64,000 nt of DNA. It comes from Plectrocnemia conspersa. Its lineage: Eukaryota > Arthropoda > Insecta > Trichoptera > Polycentropodidae. Within the stretch, counting starts at the first letter, position 1, and each line of letters opens with the position of its first letter. The notes beneath the pieces are model-generated. The model saw nothing but the letters and a program-made list of their open reading frames with translations, searched no databases and was not told the origin of the DNA. Below, one piece after another: positions 35,675 to 49,129 of this stretch. Position numbers and translations under genes: made by a program. The stretch lies in the NCBI GenBank assembly GCA_009617715.1, contig VTFK01000098.1, positions 248,001 to 312,000 of the forward strand, written 5' to 3'.

Positions 35675-38600
35675 GCGCCCTCTTATTGACAAAATTCAGT
35701 TTGAAAATACTTAGATCAGCTCTTTTATATTATAGAAGTGCATACTAATATCGATATGGATAGCTGTCATACTTTTTTTAGTGGGACCAGCGGTTAAGAA
35801 GAAACCGGATTTTTTTTAATTTTTAAACTTGGGGTTAAATTTTTACACTTAAAAATAATAACGTCATATTTACGTTAAAAATAAAGAAATGAAATGTAAT
35901 GCAGATTGTCAATTTTATTTAACCACCACCATTCCACTGCGTTACATGACTAAAAAAGCCCTGTGTATATGTATGGATCTACCATAACATTAATGTGTAT
36001 TATATTGAATGCCACACGTTCCAAGATTAGCTCAGTTGCACTGGAAAGATCATAGCCACCATCCCCATGTCATGTTTACATATCACTCTAAAGTAAACGG
36101 ATCTGTGTATATAGGTATATATATATTATACCAATTGTATGGATTTAAAACAATTTTAAAGGAGAACAAAAAATTGTCTAATTACTTAGTAATGTAGTAG
36201 AAAATTAATACAAGCAGACTTAAGATTTCGTCCTGAAATATGTGATTAAAAATGCTTTGCGAAGGAATTTCTTTGAAAGCCATTGAATTGATTCCAAACC
36301 CACTGTTCGAATCCGACGTCACAGACGCCTCTCGCAGCGAAAGTGCGAGCGCTAGCAATTAAACCAGATTAAACACTAATTGACGAAACTCGAAGGATGT
36401 TTAAATTTAGCCAGACGTGGGAACAACGACTAGTCGCAAGAGCGAAAATTGTCTCGGAATGACCGTGCACACGCGGCTCTTTCTCGGTTGCGCAAGTCAA
36501 AAAGCAAATACACACGCACACTTTTTAAAAAGCGCAGTTCCACATCTCGACGGCTGACCGCTCGTTGTGTTCTTACGTAAGTACAAATCTCAGAGTGCCA
36601 GAACGCGCGTTTCATAACGTGAATATTGTGAGAGATAGGCGAAGTCGAGATCCAGGTGATCCGTAAGGTCACACACGAGCGACGTGTCGACCGCATTCCG
36701 AAAATGAAAGACATTCGACACTATGGTCGTGGCCTGGCATGAGCATGACGAGACAGGGTAGGAAAGCTAACAATGAAAGGTAGCGAGGTCCTTCTGGAGT
36801 GACGGAGCACGATAATCGCATAAATGTGCAACCGCAAACGTCCATTGTATTATACAAAAATATTTCTAAAACACACGTACGCATTCAAACATTATAAATC
36901 GATTTTATAACGCAATACATATAAATCAATCAAATTATTTCATGAAAGCATAGCTAAGATCGTGATATTTGATCAAGCGTATGATAAAAAAATGTTTCAT
37001 AATAATCATACACCTTTTTTTTAAAACCTACTCTAATGTTGACATTCACACACTGATAATGCACCTGCGTATCAAATGTATCTGACCACAGCATAGTGTC
37101 TCAGCTTTCTATTTATCTTATTTGCTTGTTTACGTTTTTCACAAGACAATCTGAGATTTGGACATAAGCTGAAACACGACGACCGATCGTGCAGCGTTAG
37201 CACGAAAACAAAGGACAGATAAGCCAGATATGGTATTCGGATCGGATCCTTGCCGCGACATGACATTCTCAGACGAGTCATGCAAAACAATCCACGACCG
37301 CACGTCTACGTATCAGTTTCGCACAACAATAAAATCGCACATGCAAAGACATGGAAGAACAAGGGCTAACTTGGGAAAATCTCCCATCTATCTTTCCGAT
37401 ACATTACATACAATTGTTGTACTAAATCATAACTTTCTAAATTCGAATTTTCTTTTTTTATTTATTTTTTACAAACTAAATATTTAGAGGTCGGTACGAT
37501 ATTACAAATATCGATCTGTTCCATAATATATATATTTATGATAAGCGATTTTAGCTGCTATGCTCCCCTAGAGTCGCAATCGCGTCCCTTATTCTTGACC
37601 ATCGCGGCCAGGTCATCAGCACTCGCTTTGAGCCAACGAGCTTGCCAGACACAAAGATGTTTTCGGCGATAACTACAAGCATCTCCAAGAATTTATATGG
37701 GATATTTATTGATAAATACAATACAATACATATAAAACATTTTTATAATATATAAAGACGATCCTGATGCAATAAGGAAATCTCTAAGTGGGAACACCGA
37801 TAGACAACAACTATTTCAAAACACCATAATTATAATGTTCTTGAGTCTCTCCCATATCAAATTGACACTTTGCTGACGCACAAATGTATGAATTAAGCGT
37901 GACCAAGAAATAGGGGAGATAAAATTTTGACGTCTTCCTGGATTTATTTAAATAAACTAGTCTCAAAAAGGGAAATGCCATCTTATTTTTAATACGTAAC
38001 GGATTATTTTGCAATAAAATCCGGGATGAATAATATTGCACCTTGCACGGTGTGGGAAACAGGGCGATATTGCGCAATATAAGGTATATAAGGGTTGGAG
38101 TTCCCATACAAAATCACATCATTTTCGCCATTGAGACATGAGCAAGTAACTTCACTGAAGTTAACCCTACGTCAGCGAGTTTCCAACGCCTGCCTGAAAC
38201 TTCCACCCTCTCGCAAAACCCTTTGACGTGCACAAGGATCATCAGCATAGCAGTAGACGAACCGAGACCGACACTTTTGGAACGCAAGGCGAACAGCTGA
38301 TAAACTGGCCTTCCAGAGCAACCCGTGAATTTCTCTTAATTATACGTAATTAATCACGTAATTATAAACATTTGGACTATAAGTAGCTAATAAAAACATA
38401 TTCAATTATTTTTAAGACACGTGTTAATTTTATATCAAAACAATGCATAGACTATGTGAAGACACCACCACAACGACGTTCTTTCAAAAAATTGTTATAA
38501 ATGACTAGGCTAAAATTTCTCGAAAATTACAAGAAGATATAGAACCAGCAAGTTAAGTGAATAGTAATGTAAACTGCACTTTTCTATTAGAGCCAAATAT

Positions 38601-38949
38601 ATCATTTATGATAAGATTGTGTTAAAATACAGGATTAGAACGTTGTTGACATATATGTTTTGTTTAAAAAAAATGTTCAAATGATTTAGCTGTAGTTTTG
38701 AGATTAAGCAGAGCTGTGTAGTAGGGAAAACATATACTGGCTCCGATTTCTTTAGACCGTACACATTATCCGATTACGGTCTGATTTTGTTTTGCTTTTA
38801 GACATGTTTTATAAATAAGCAAAATAACACACGAATTCGACAACGCACTAGTTTCAAGGGTGAGAAGAAAAAAATGGAGCATTAATTGATCAATGAAAAA
38901 TTCTATACCATTGTGGAATAATATATTTTTTCTTTATGTTGAAGTGTCA

Positions 38950-39145
38950 CACCAGTGAAAATATAAATTACATATCTGGTAGGTGCTAGTAAAGTTAAAA
39001 GATTTCAACTTTTCCATATGAAGTAATATAATTTACATTTATTTACATCCGATGTATATTTTTTGGTAAAGTTTTATTTTCACTAGTAAAGTTTAAATAC
39101 ATTTTCACCAGTAGATATATACTTCTACTAGCGAAAAGCTGCACT
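38950..39145. repeat. Second copy of the CACTAGTAGATATATA repeat
   Basis: About 195 bp homologous to 35290-35520 inside the hAT-like element. Shared blocks are GGTGCTAGTAAA, GATTTCAACTTT, TTTATTTACATCCGATGTAT, TTTTCACTAGTAAAGT, CATTTTCACCAGTAGATATA and AAAATGTCTATGA. Terminal hAT ends were not found, so it may be a fragment. Confidence 0.75.
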
Positions 39146-40626
39146 AAAATGTCTATGATCTGAATTTTCTGAACTTTCTTTTTCGGTCGATATTATCATT
39201 TTAATCAGTAGCTACTCCGCAAATGAACGTGATTGTGATGTCAGTATATTTTTTCTCGATATTAGCAAAATTGTTCGTATATTCGAATAGTGTAAAAACG
39301 GACGAATATTCGAATACTAAGGTTGGGACTCGTAGTTACAGACTGCTTACAATCTATGAGTATATTTTTTTAATACGTTCCTGTGAGTGTCATTTCAACG
39401 CAACGACTCGAGTCAAACCCCTCTGCTCTAAGAACGCATAGAAAATCGTCATTCCAATATTCGCAACATTGGCGGAGCACAACACAAGGACTGCGACCGA
39501 GTCGGCGACGGTCAAAAACATCAATCGGACCAGAAATAGTGGCCGGTTATTTATATTGGCGGGAGTCGGCCAGCTTAGACGAAATCCTGGTTGTCTCGTG
39601 ACGTTACTAAAAGTAAATTTAATTGCCGCCAACCATCAACCGGCCGTTGGGAGCTATGATGAATAACCGAGTGCTAAATAAAGATGGTCCGGGGGCGGTG
39701 TGGGGGCACCGGGGCGCAGCGCCCGCCCTATTTATAGAATAATGAGAGATCGGAATAATTTTAGATGCACGATGATGATACGACGCCACATCTCCGCCGA
39801 ACGGCCGTCCCAAATAAGCGGAGTCGCCGCAGACTGCAAGCACTCGGCTCCGCTCACCTGTGCGACGAGAAATTCGCCTAAATTCGCGACAATATGATGT
39901 ATTCCGCGAACGAATGTTTTCACGACCGGTGCGTAAATATATTCTCTGCAATGTAAACGAGATGAGGCGTTGAATGAAAAATGATAATACACTACCACTG
40001 TCTTCGATGCAATTCATAAATATTTTTAAAATATACAGTGTGTGGAAAACTCGACAAAGAGAAGTTTCCCAATATCAATTAAGAATAAGTGGTTCCGCTA
40101 TAATTTCATATAAATCATCTGAACTACGAAGCGTGAAATAACGTTAAAGTTGACAAATAATCAACACTGTTATTGTCTTTTTATTACATGTTTTTTTAAC
40201 GCGTCGCATCACGAAACAATTCACCAAAACGCTTTATATATCATAAATTCTTACTATTACCGCAATAATAAAAATAGTAATAATGACATAGATGGAAAAT
40301 ATTAATAAAGCGTTCATTAGCAGCGCGCTTTATTTATAGACGTAAAGTCATCAACGAGCCAATGACCAATAATTCAGTGTCCTAAATACGTCGAAAGCGT
40401 TTTACTTGTATCATTACAAGGATCTCCAGTAATAAAATTACGCTTCATAAAGACTCGTTAACCGTACACGACACGTGTTCTCAGCTCAATTGCCCCCCGT
40501 CTAATTTTGGAATACGCGAGATGGATAGAAACAAAGTGCACAAAAGCGATTCGGACACTCCTCGGGAGGAAACGTCTGCGTCTGGGAAGCATAGCTGAGC
40601 GATGAAAGTGTAAACACAACATGATG

Positions 40627-40655
40627 CAGCAGTAGCAGCAGCAGCAGCAGCAAGC
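40627..40655. repeat. CAG/CTG microsatellite
   Basis: Interrupted (CAG)n run within a CpG-rich block. Frames through it contain stops within a short distance on the plus strand, so a poly-glutamine exon is not supported. Confidence 0.7.
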
Positions 40656-41876
40656 AGCACACGCGCTCCGAGAATAGCCGAAGTTCATAATAACCCGAAA
40701 ATAGACGTCCAAAAAACAATGGCGAAACCGGCCGGCGAGGATATCGTGTGACAACTCGGCGATGCATTACAAATGCAATATCACATTGCGACAGTAGCTG
40801 CGATCGAGTCACTTTTCTTACGCGGAAGAAAAGCGACCGTTCAATTTAAACGCAAGGACGGCCAAGGCCTAATCTCGCGCACTCGACAGATAAGTGGCGC
40901 CCGTGATAGTAAATTGAGAAAAACTCGGATCAGCGTTTGAATCACCGCCGACGAAAAGATTACAAAATCGCACGTTGCACCGAAAAAGGCGGCGCCGTTG
41001 AGTCACAGTGACATCACCTGTCCGGTGACAGGCAAATAAACAAACAACGATAGATAAACAGTTGCATATAAACACGAAATTGCCGTTACGCTACAAAGTT
41101 CAAGGGCTCCGCGGAAAGCGTCACTCGCTCGAACGGGATGTAAAGCTCAGACTTTCACACGATTCGATTTTCATAACTTGGCGATATAAAGGTCGTCCAA
41201 AATATGATCAAAAACATAGCACACCTGACATATTCGGAACCATATAAATTGTTAAAAAGCGATACGTTTTTCGCTACATGGCTTTTTTTTATAGCGATTT
41301 TTTAAATACAATTTGTTTAAGAATATGTAGTAGAAAAAAAATTAACTAACCGAGCGTTCACACTACGCCGGAAAACGGTGGCGATTTTTTCCCGGTTTGT
41401 ATTATATTTTCTGTCTCAGTTAAACGATAAAAAATATAAAAATAACCCTCTTCAATTTTACAATACTTCAATATATTTTGTCACATATAAAATAATATTT
41501 TTTTCAGTGATCGAAATATGGTCATTTTTGACTCTCTTGCCCGAGACAGGTGCATTGTTCAATTCATGCGTTATTGTGCCTATTTATAAAAATACAAAGT
41601 GAGCAACATCGCCCACCGGTCAGCGATGGATGAATTTCGGTGCACAATGCTGGCTCCGTGGGAATTTGGTGGGCGATGGAGGAGCCATGGAGGGTGACCG
41701 ACAAGTAGGCAAAAAAAGTATTTTGTTCAAAAAATAATGTGTGAAAATGTTTTAGACATTTTATATGTATAATGAAGTTTTAGATCTTTTGAAAGTAGCC
41801 GCTTTTTAATCGCTTTTTATACTTTTATAAATAGCAAATATTTAATATAAGTATCTAATATTAAATAAAAATAGTA

Positions 41877-42872
41877 CAGGCGGCCCTCGACTTTCGAACG
41901 TTCGACTTTAGCACAATTCGCTATTTCGCATATTTAAAAAAAAACAATTTTTTTTTTAAAAAACGTTCTGATAGCAATGAATCTTTTGCTTCAATCGGAC
42001 GTTCGTATGATACAAACAGGTCTACGATATGTTCAATTTTGCAAAATAAAAATATAATTAAAGAATACGTTCAAAATTGTGGAAAATAAAGATATATTTC
42101 CACAATTTTTAATGATATGTTTCCAAAAAAACACAGCAAAAAAAAAACATGGATGAAATGGAAAATCTTTGTCATCGTAGATCGATGACCAACATCAAAA
42201 AAGATGTCCCTCTGACTATTTCAATTATTCAAGCAAAAGCTCTTAGTTTGCACAAAGATTGGAAGGATAGATTAAAAAAAGATTTTAACACGGTTTTTCA
42301 AGCAAGTAACGGTTGATTTTACAATTTTAAAATGAGGTATTATTTGCATAATATTAAATTTACTGGAGAATCGGCTGATGCGGATAAAGATGCTGCAAAA
42401 GAATTTATTTCCTAATTATCCAAAATTATTGAAGATGTAGAATATTCCTCTAGCCAAATATTTAATGTAGATGAGACAGGTTTATTTTGTAAAACTCTTG
42501 AAAAATGAAAAATATGAATGAAGCCTTCACGCACCTTGACAAATTTTTAAATATTATGGAAAATTGTGATCCCAATGGAGAACGCATATCTCAAGTGCGT
42601 AGAGCGATCAATAAAAACATAGCATGTTATAAAATACTATATGAAGAAAAAAAAAAGAATAGTGGAAAACAGTTAACTATTGATAACTTTACAAAGGAAA
42701 CACCCGCAAACCCCACTTAAACGCCTCTTAAACATCTTATATTTACTTGATAAATAAATATTTTAAAATACACACAATTTAAAATTTTTGTACTTCCCTC
42801 GACTTTCGAACATTCAACATTCGCACACATTTTTTAAGGAACCAAGTATGTGCGAAAGTCGAGGGCCGCCAG
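41877..42872 (+). mobile_element. Tigger-A deletion derivative, copy 6
   Basis: 996 bp, TA-flanked (41875-41876, 42873-42874), ends CAGGCGGCCCTCGACTTTCG and inverted GAAAGTCGAGGGCCGCCAG. The junction region has point changes (TTTGTAAAACTCTTGAAAAATG) but the same join. C-terminal frame open at 42505-42720. Confidence 0.95.
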
Positions 42873-45400
42873 TATTTTTAATTTTTTAAGTAGCACTGTA
42901 AAAATATTATTTTTCAATACTAGAGTAAGTGGGCCTGTAGTGAGATCTGTGCTCAAAACTATAGTGTAAAGATTAATAAAGTATTTCGTTCATAAGATTA
43001 CGATTTTTTTGTTCCGTACGTTATAGGTTAAAAATATAAAATCTAGTTAGATTCTCGTGTGCTAATTAGACAGCTAAACATAGTTCGTTAGAATACAGTT
43101 TTAAAGATTCAAGCAGTTGTATATACAAAATATTAGTCGCTATTAGATTATGTTCAATAGCAATTTCAACTAATTTGCAAGTGGACTTCAAAAGGCGACA
43201 ATGTGGCTAACTGGTTTTAGCAGCTGAAGCAGACAAGAAACGGAAAAACCCAAGAAACGTGATGCAAGTATTTATATACAAAGAGCCTTTGCTTTGCAAT
43301 AATTTAATAAATCAGATAAACTATCATTCCTCATCGCAAGTCCAATATAATATCCATAAGTTCTTACCTTTGACAAACGTAAACAAATTAAAAATAGACT
43401 ATATAAAAATAGATTAGATAAGATATAATTAGTATTAAAAATATAAATGGATCAGAAAGTATTTACCCATTGTTTATAAAAATTTATGATCTTTAGATTG
43501 GATGGTATTAAATAATACTAAACTCGTAAACAGAGGCATTTAGAGTAAATAAAAAAGCAGGAAGGATAGAAAGCTCATAAAACTGTTTAAATGTCTCGCT
43601 TTCTCTCTGATTATTGATGATTTTTCTGTTATTGTTCTTTTCGCGTGCAATATTTTCATCAATTCAATAGGAAAATATGGCCGAAAATCCTAAAAACTGC
43701 CGCACGATCGATGACATCTTTCTCGGTAAAAGGTTAAATCAGCGCTTCGGGGCATGCGACATCCTTGTGCGACCGGTCTGAACGGCAGCGGCCTTGCGAG
43801 GTGATCGGCAACAAGAGACTGTTAACCCTTCGACTGCCTCGTGACCCACTCGATACGAGATTAAAACTTTTTCTCTGAGCGATTCGTCGAACATCATAAA
43901 ACTTCGTACGCCGAGACCTTCTCGGATAATACAATCTTATGTGAGCGGCGATAAGCACAATACCTATTTATATAAATCATATTCCCATCAAAGGAACCGA
44001 TCGACGATCATTAGGTCCATCGCCTCGACTTCAAAGCACATCTTCGATTGACCTTTCGATCTCTCGGCTTCGACACTCGCCGAGTGGTTTTGTGCTGCCA
44101 TAACGGTTTTTATAACACACGTATGTACGTATTTATTTTGTATTCCGCCGAAAAGGCACACACTTGGCGATTCTCACGCGGCCGCCGGAGATGTTCTCCT
44201 GGCGATTTGAATGGAAATGATAACATTAAGCGCACAAACCGGTATTTAAGAAGAAGACTATTTCGAGCGTTCGTCATCGCCGTCATATATGTGTGTATAC
44301 ATAATAAAGCAGCGCGAACCAACAGGTGTATCAAATGCACTTGTTCCTACAGAGAAGAACCGCGTCGAAAAACTCGTTCCGCGCGCGTCCCGATGAAAAC
44401 CTGACATTTTTCGGTGCGGTACATGTATACAAAACAGTGAACGGACGGTGATATAAACATTTGTCAGGTGTGCAAACAGTGACTCTGAGTTAGTAAATTC
44501 GTTCGAGTGTGACTAAACGATAGCGAAGATCAGCGGTGATTAATAAGCAGCAATCTAATTATCGTTATCTTCTCAAGGACACGAGTCATTTCTAATAATA
44601 TACGTACGTAAAAAATATATATATCCATATTGAGATAAACTAAAATAACATACACATCGATACGCGGATTTGAAGAACAGGTATCGATAAATATGAAATA
44701 ACTATCATTGTCAAAGTCAACAATAAATTGAAGTCAGATTGCACCGGTTTGCGCGAACCGGTTGTTGAAAATTTCTATAGAATATGATTTTTTAGTAAAT
44801 TTTTTCTTTAATCTCAAAGAATTAGAGCCATTTAATAATCATGAACCTGGTCGAAACAGTTTTGGGAAAATTTACGTTCGATTTGTTTTTGTCAAATTTT
44901 AATGAACACGTTTATTTAATATTAATATATGTATTAAAATAACTTTAAATTATATTCAGTCGCCATTATCGATTATATTACGATTAATAATACAGGAAAT
45001 ATATACCTTAAAATTCAGTTATTGTTTTATAACCATTTTCTATGAGAATAACGACACAAAAAATAGAAAACCTTTTACAAGGCAAAAAATAATTGATTAT
45101 GTTTTTATTTCGAACTATTTTAAAACTTAGAGCTATTAAAAAAATAAACTAAATATTTAAATTTGTGTATGGTCTTGTCGTAGTCACTGACTCTGGACAT
45201 TAGTGGGTTAAAATGGTCTCGCGTAATATTTTTCGGTATGTTTATGACATTGTTCTTAAATTTATGGTATTAAAAATCTACTATAAATATGTTTAAGTTA
45301 TGTGATTTAAAACTGTAATTACTGGTGTTACTCCAAGCCCAAAAAGCGTATATTTTTACCTGTATAATTAGCTGTTTATAAAGTAAAAATATATTTTTTC
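42873..45400. other. Non-coding DNA with one CpG-rich block
   Basis: AT-rich except for about 43600-44560, which is CpG-rich with overlapping open frames but no recognised domain. A short palindrome CCGGTTTGCGCGAACCGG lies at about 44745-44762. TTAACCCTTCGACTGCC near 43818 resembles a piggyBac-type end, but no partner was found. Confidence 0.45.
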
Positions 45401-45619
45401 TTGATAATATAAATATCGGTTTCGGAGTTGACTGTTTTTTTAGATTTTTTTTTTGAGGGATAACCCGAGAATTTCTGTCGTCATTTCAGATTTTTCCAGC
45501 TTTTTTTAATATTTCGATTTCATTATATTATTCATGGTATTTATTAAGTGAATGAAATGCATTTTTCTGGCCTAATTCAAGAGAAGGCAAAAGTCCCCAC
45601 CTCACCAAATGACATATTT

Positions 45620-46560
45620 TCAAATTTAAATGACATATTTTCTCTAGTAGAAATATATAGCTACTGGTGAAAGTGTATTTGTGCTTCACTAGTGAAAATA
45701 TTAAATGCATCGCATGTAAATAAATAATGATAAGTATGTAAAGGTAACAGTAGAACCTCATTTAATTTTTTCGCCATCTATTAAAATTACAATAGTTTGT
45801 CTCAATATTCCCCGCCGGCCAATCATGCCCTTCTCTAGTCTGCATTTATGCACTTGCACCTCATTTCGACTGTTGCTACATGGCAGCAAAGTTGGGATTC
45901 TATAGATATGTCGACATAATCATGAACAAACTTTTGAAAAGACCATAGGTGAGTTCCAATAATAGTAAAGCAGATCTCGCTGTTACGGCTAGACATCACA
46001 AATACAATATCGCAAATTTCAATATGTAGCAAATGCGACAAAGATCTCAATGGAGTAGTAAAATTGTGATACGAACGATCCTGGATTCCAAATTTTAAAT
46101 GAAGAGGAAATAATTAATGAAATATTTGACATAACCTCAGAAGACTAAGACAACGAGGAGATTGTCGATTAGGAGGAAAATAATGAACATAATCATTCAG
46201 TGCTTAGATGTCGCCATGAATGGACAGGAAGAATGTAATCTAATACAACTTATATATGCCTCAAAAGTATACGAGATTTGGCGACTAAAAGAAAAGCTAA
46301 TTTTAAGCAAAAATAAATCATTGATTATTCTAATTCGCAATAATTAAAATGAATGTTCATATATACATATTTCAATAAAATCTCCTTTTGATTATATTTT
46401 TTTATTTTTTATTATCCGCACTATCCTTATCCCCAATTAGTGCGGATAATCGAGGTTCTACTGTATTACTATTTACCAACACCTGTCAGATAAATTATAT
46501 TTTCACTGATAAAAATATATATCTACCGGTGAAAATGTATTCCGATATGATTTCACTGAA
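45620..46560. repeat. Third repeat copy, split by a Tigger-D relic
   Basis: Left part (45625-45740): TTTTCTCTAGTAGAAATATATAG, CACTAGTGAAAAT and ATGCATCGCATGTAAATAAA, the reverse complement of blocks in the 35.3-35.5 kb copy. Right part (46480-46545): TTTTCACTGATAAAAATATATAT and CACCTGTCAGATAAATTATA. The Tigger-D relic separates them, so the repeat was there first. Confidence 0.65.
45748..46463 (+). mobile_element. Tigger-D relic
   Basis: 716 bp. Ends CAGTAGAACCTC and, inverted, GAGGTTCTACTG; the 3' side continues into GCGGATAATC, a common pogo/Tigger terminal sequence. The interior is heavily decayed. Near 46230-46340 a frame read with errors gives IRDLATKRKANFKQK..IIDY, like the C-terminal tail of Tigger transposases. 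3' flank is TA; the 5' flank (TAA) is one base off. Confidence 0.75.
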
Positions 46561-48787
46561 ATGACAATATCTTTTTTCATTTCAACTTTTTCTACATTTT
46601 TTAATATTTCAGTATTTAAATAAATGACATACATTCTTCTGGTTAAATGCCCCACCTGCCCCCCCCCCCTAAATGACGTCCTAAAAGTGTTAAAATAAAA
46701 ACCTTGCTACACTGTTATTTTAGTAGTTCGGGCGCCTCATAGAAATGTTGCATCAAAATTATTTTTGTAATAATTGAGACGTCACACATTGGTCTAATAA
46801 TAAAATTAATAAGGTGAAATTTTTTTTCCAAATAGATTTTTAAAAGGGTGAAAATTTTAAAGATGAGCTGCACGTTGAGAAGCAGGGGTGTTTCACTGAC
46901 GTGTAGCCAGGTAACCGCTTTATCGCCCGCAATGTTACATCAGGTGCGATACCGGTACAGGTGTACTTAACGGATTACTAGAAAGTTCTTCGTTAAGTGC
47001 ATAAATGCATGTTGACCGACGACGAGTGAGCGACCACGTTTTTTCCTCTCTTTCTTTTTATTCACTCCATAATACACCTTTCAAACGAAACTGGAAAGTG
47101 TGCGTTTGTATAAACATACATACACACAGACCCAAAAATCGAAAATGAAATTATTACATTATTATTGCGATAATAACAGACGAAGGATACGAAATTGGCT
47201 ATTAATTCAGAAAATTATTGCCCGCTATACGCAGGACGATAAACATAACGCTAGAAGTTGGCCATTTACTACCTGCTTCACACACAGGTGAATAAAGAAG
47301 AAGAGAAGCCGACGGTGCGGGAGATGAACCTTCTCGGAAAAGTACCTGGGCAGGCCCGCCCCGGTCGAGGTGTACCTGTCTCATCCGCGGCCGTTATCAA
47401 CACACACACACACACATGGCAACAAACGCACAGGTAGGTCGATCCAATTTACGGCTCGGGTTACGTTTCGAGCGGGCTTACGCCGCCAATGTCAAAACGC
47501 GAGAGTTTCGCAATTTCGAGAAAATTAACATCCTGCCCCATTACGAGCACCAATTACGTAATTGCGATCGATCGACCGATCGATGCCTTTTAACTGTTTC
47601 TAATCCTTCGACAACGCGGTTTGCGTGCGAGGGCCTACTTATCGCGTGATATGATATAACGAGTGAAAGATGAAAATTGCAGGGCGGCGAACCCTGCGAG
47701 ATGCATTTGAATAACAGATTATCGAAAATCGGCCGAGGAGGAGGTGAGCAGTGCCGCTGCGAATCACGCAACAGTGGGTGCATTGTCGTGGGTCACCTCT
47801 CTCTGTTTCTTATGCGCGTAAGGGGGAGCTGGGGATACTTAGTTCCCCTTTTTAAAGATCATAAAATGAAAAGTACGGACAATAGAATGCTAAACAAAGA
47901 TCATCGTTGACGTCTTATGCTTGAAAAGGTCAATAAATTTGAGAACTTGTTACTGCGTCAATGTGTCAGTAGTATGAAATCTTTATATATTTAATTTTAT
48001 TATTGTATAGCATGGACCGAATTATTGGCATAGCTACATAAGGTTAAAAAGCCAGGACTTTTTAAAAAACAGAGCTAAAATATGTATATAACTCGACTGG
48101 TGTGAAATTTAAGTACACACAAATTGTATATCGGGGCAGAACCTACAGAACAAATTTAAACAACAAGATTTAATTAAGGGCGAGAAATAAAAATGCATGT
48201 TTTGCATAAATTAAGTACTACAATATGTTATTATTGTCTTTCTAATATTGAAAATTATAGTACACGCTAACCTACTTTTTTGATTTTACTTAAGTTATGT
48301 TTAAATGATAAATAAAAAATTATAGGTCAGAGAAAGAATTGGAAGTTGGGCTGCAGCAATAAAAGTTAAAAATAGAACAAGATTTAAATAATGAAAGTAA
48401 AATATATACTATATAAGATATTTTATTAATCAAAAATATTTTATTAAGTTACAAAAAATATTCAAAACAGGAACATTAATTTATACTGGGAGGGCTGCAG
48501 CCCCGCAGGACAAACCACCACTGGTCCTGTAGCTTTAAAATTGAAAATAATAATACATCTGAGGAAAATATGACGTTTACGCAACCTTACATAAAAACTA
48601 AGTATTCCGATTGAGATTCTAATAAAATTTTATGTCATTTCCCGTTGCTTTCTACTAGCATTTTGTAGCCAATCTGTAATATATTCAAGCATCCTATTTG
48701 TTCTACTTTTAACAAAATAAAAATGTTGAAATGATGCAGAAAGATGCGTCGCAGCAAAACTAATCTCACTACTAAATTTCCGATGTA
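46464..48787. other. Non-coding DNA with a CpG-rich block
   Basis: About 46870-47860 is CpG-rich, with a (CA)n run at 47400-47416 and GATCGATCGACCGATCGAT near 47565. Overlapping open frames carry no recognised domain. The rest is AT-rich. Confidence 0.45.
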
Positions 48788-48983
48788 CAGTAGACCCCCC
48801 AATAACACGGTAAATTGGGGACGTGCTACTTGGATGCCCGTTATTTTACGTATGAGCGAGTCAAATGAAGGATATCTCACCACACGCGCCTGATTCGTAC
48901 GTACGTATTGCAAAAAAATGTATGCGTTTTTTCTAGTCCCCCAACGACACGTCCCCAATTTACCGTGTTATTGGGGGTCTTTG
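48788..48983. mobile_element. TA-flanked MITE, family M, copy 1
   Basis: 196 bp with terminal inverted repeats of about 36 bp (CAGTAGACCCCCCAATAACA.. / ..TGTTATTGGGGGTCTTTG) that continue through GGTAAATTGGGGACGTG. Flanked by TA on both sides (48786-48787, 48984-48985), suggesting the Tc1/mariner/pogo group. Confidence 0.88.
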
Positions 48984-49129
48984 TATATGACAATTTCCGA
49001 TTAAGAAAAATAACGTAGGTATATTAAATCATTGTGCGAATAAATAACTCATAGTATGGGTAACGAACGCTGAATAGTTATCGTAAGACCCTCATTTGTT
49101 CTGTGTGGTATTATTATGTAACATTCCGT

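Larger units (their letters stand above)
33953..35971. mobile_element. hAT-like non-autonomous element with nested Tigger-A
   Basis: Element 33961-35963. The ends CAGGGCTTTTTT / AAAAAAGCCCTG are perfect over 12 bp, flanked by TTTATATG (33953-33960) and TGTATATG (35964-35971), a 7/8 match of a hAT-type 8-bp duplication. Inside is an inverted repeat of 44 bp: the left arm is 34171-34180 continued at 35164-35197, the right arm 35631-35674, with two mismatches. The left arm is split by Tigger-A copy 5. No transposase frame. Internal blocks of the type TTTTCACTAGTAGATATATA recur at 38.9-39.1, 45.6 and 46.5 kb. Confidence 0.85.
35972..41876. other. Non-coding DNA with CpG-rich blocks
   Basis: CpG-rich blocks lie at about 36290-36870, 37090-37370, 37550-37690, 38120-38340, 39390-39990 and 40440-41260; several contain CACCTG E-boxes (e.g. 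near 39856 and 41017). 38085-38093 (GGTATATAAGG) looks like a TATA box but no gene or LTR could be assigned. A repeat copy at 38950-39145 and a CAG run at 40627-40655 are listed separately. No exon recognised. Confidence 0.45.

Noticed and set aside
36302..36312. GTTCGAATCC resembling a tRNA B box
   Set aside because: No A box at the right distance and no cloverleaf can be drawn around it.
38085..38240. TATA-like GGTATATAAGG and following sequence as an LTR retrotransposon promoter
   Set aside because: No second LTR, primer-binding site or gag/pol frame nearby.
40627..40655. CAG run as part of the missing poly-glutamine-rich Yorkie N-terminus
   Set aside because: Frames through the run hit stops quickly and no TEAD-binding or HxRxxS motif surrounds it; the CTG run at 53241 fails for the same reason.
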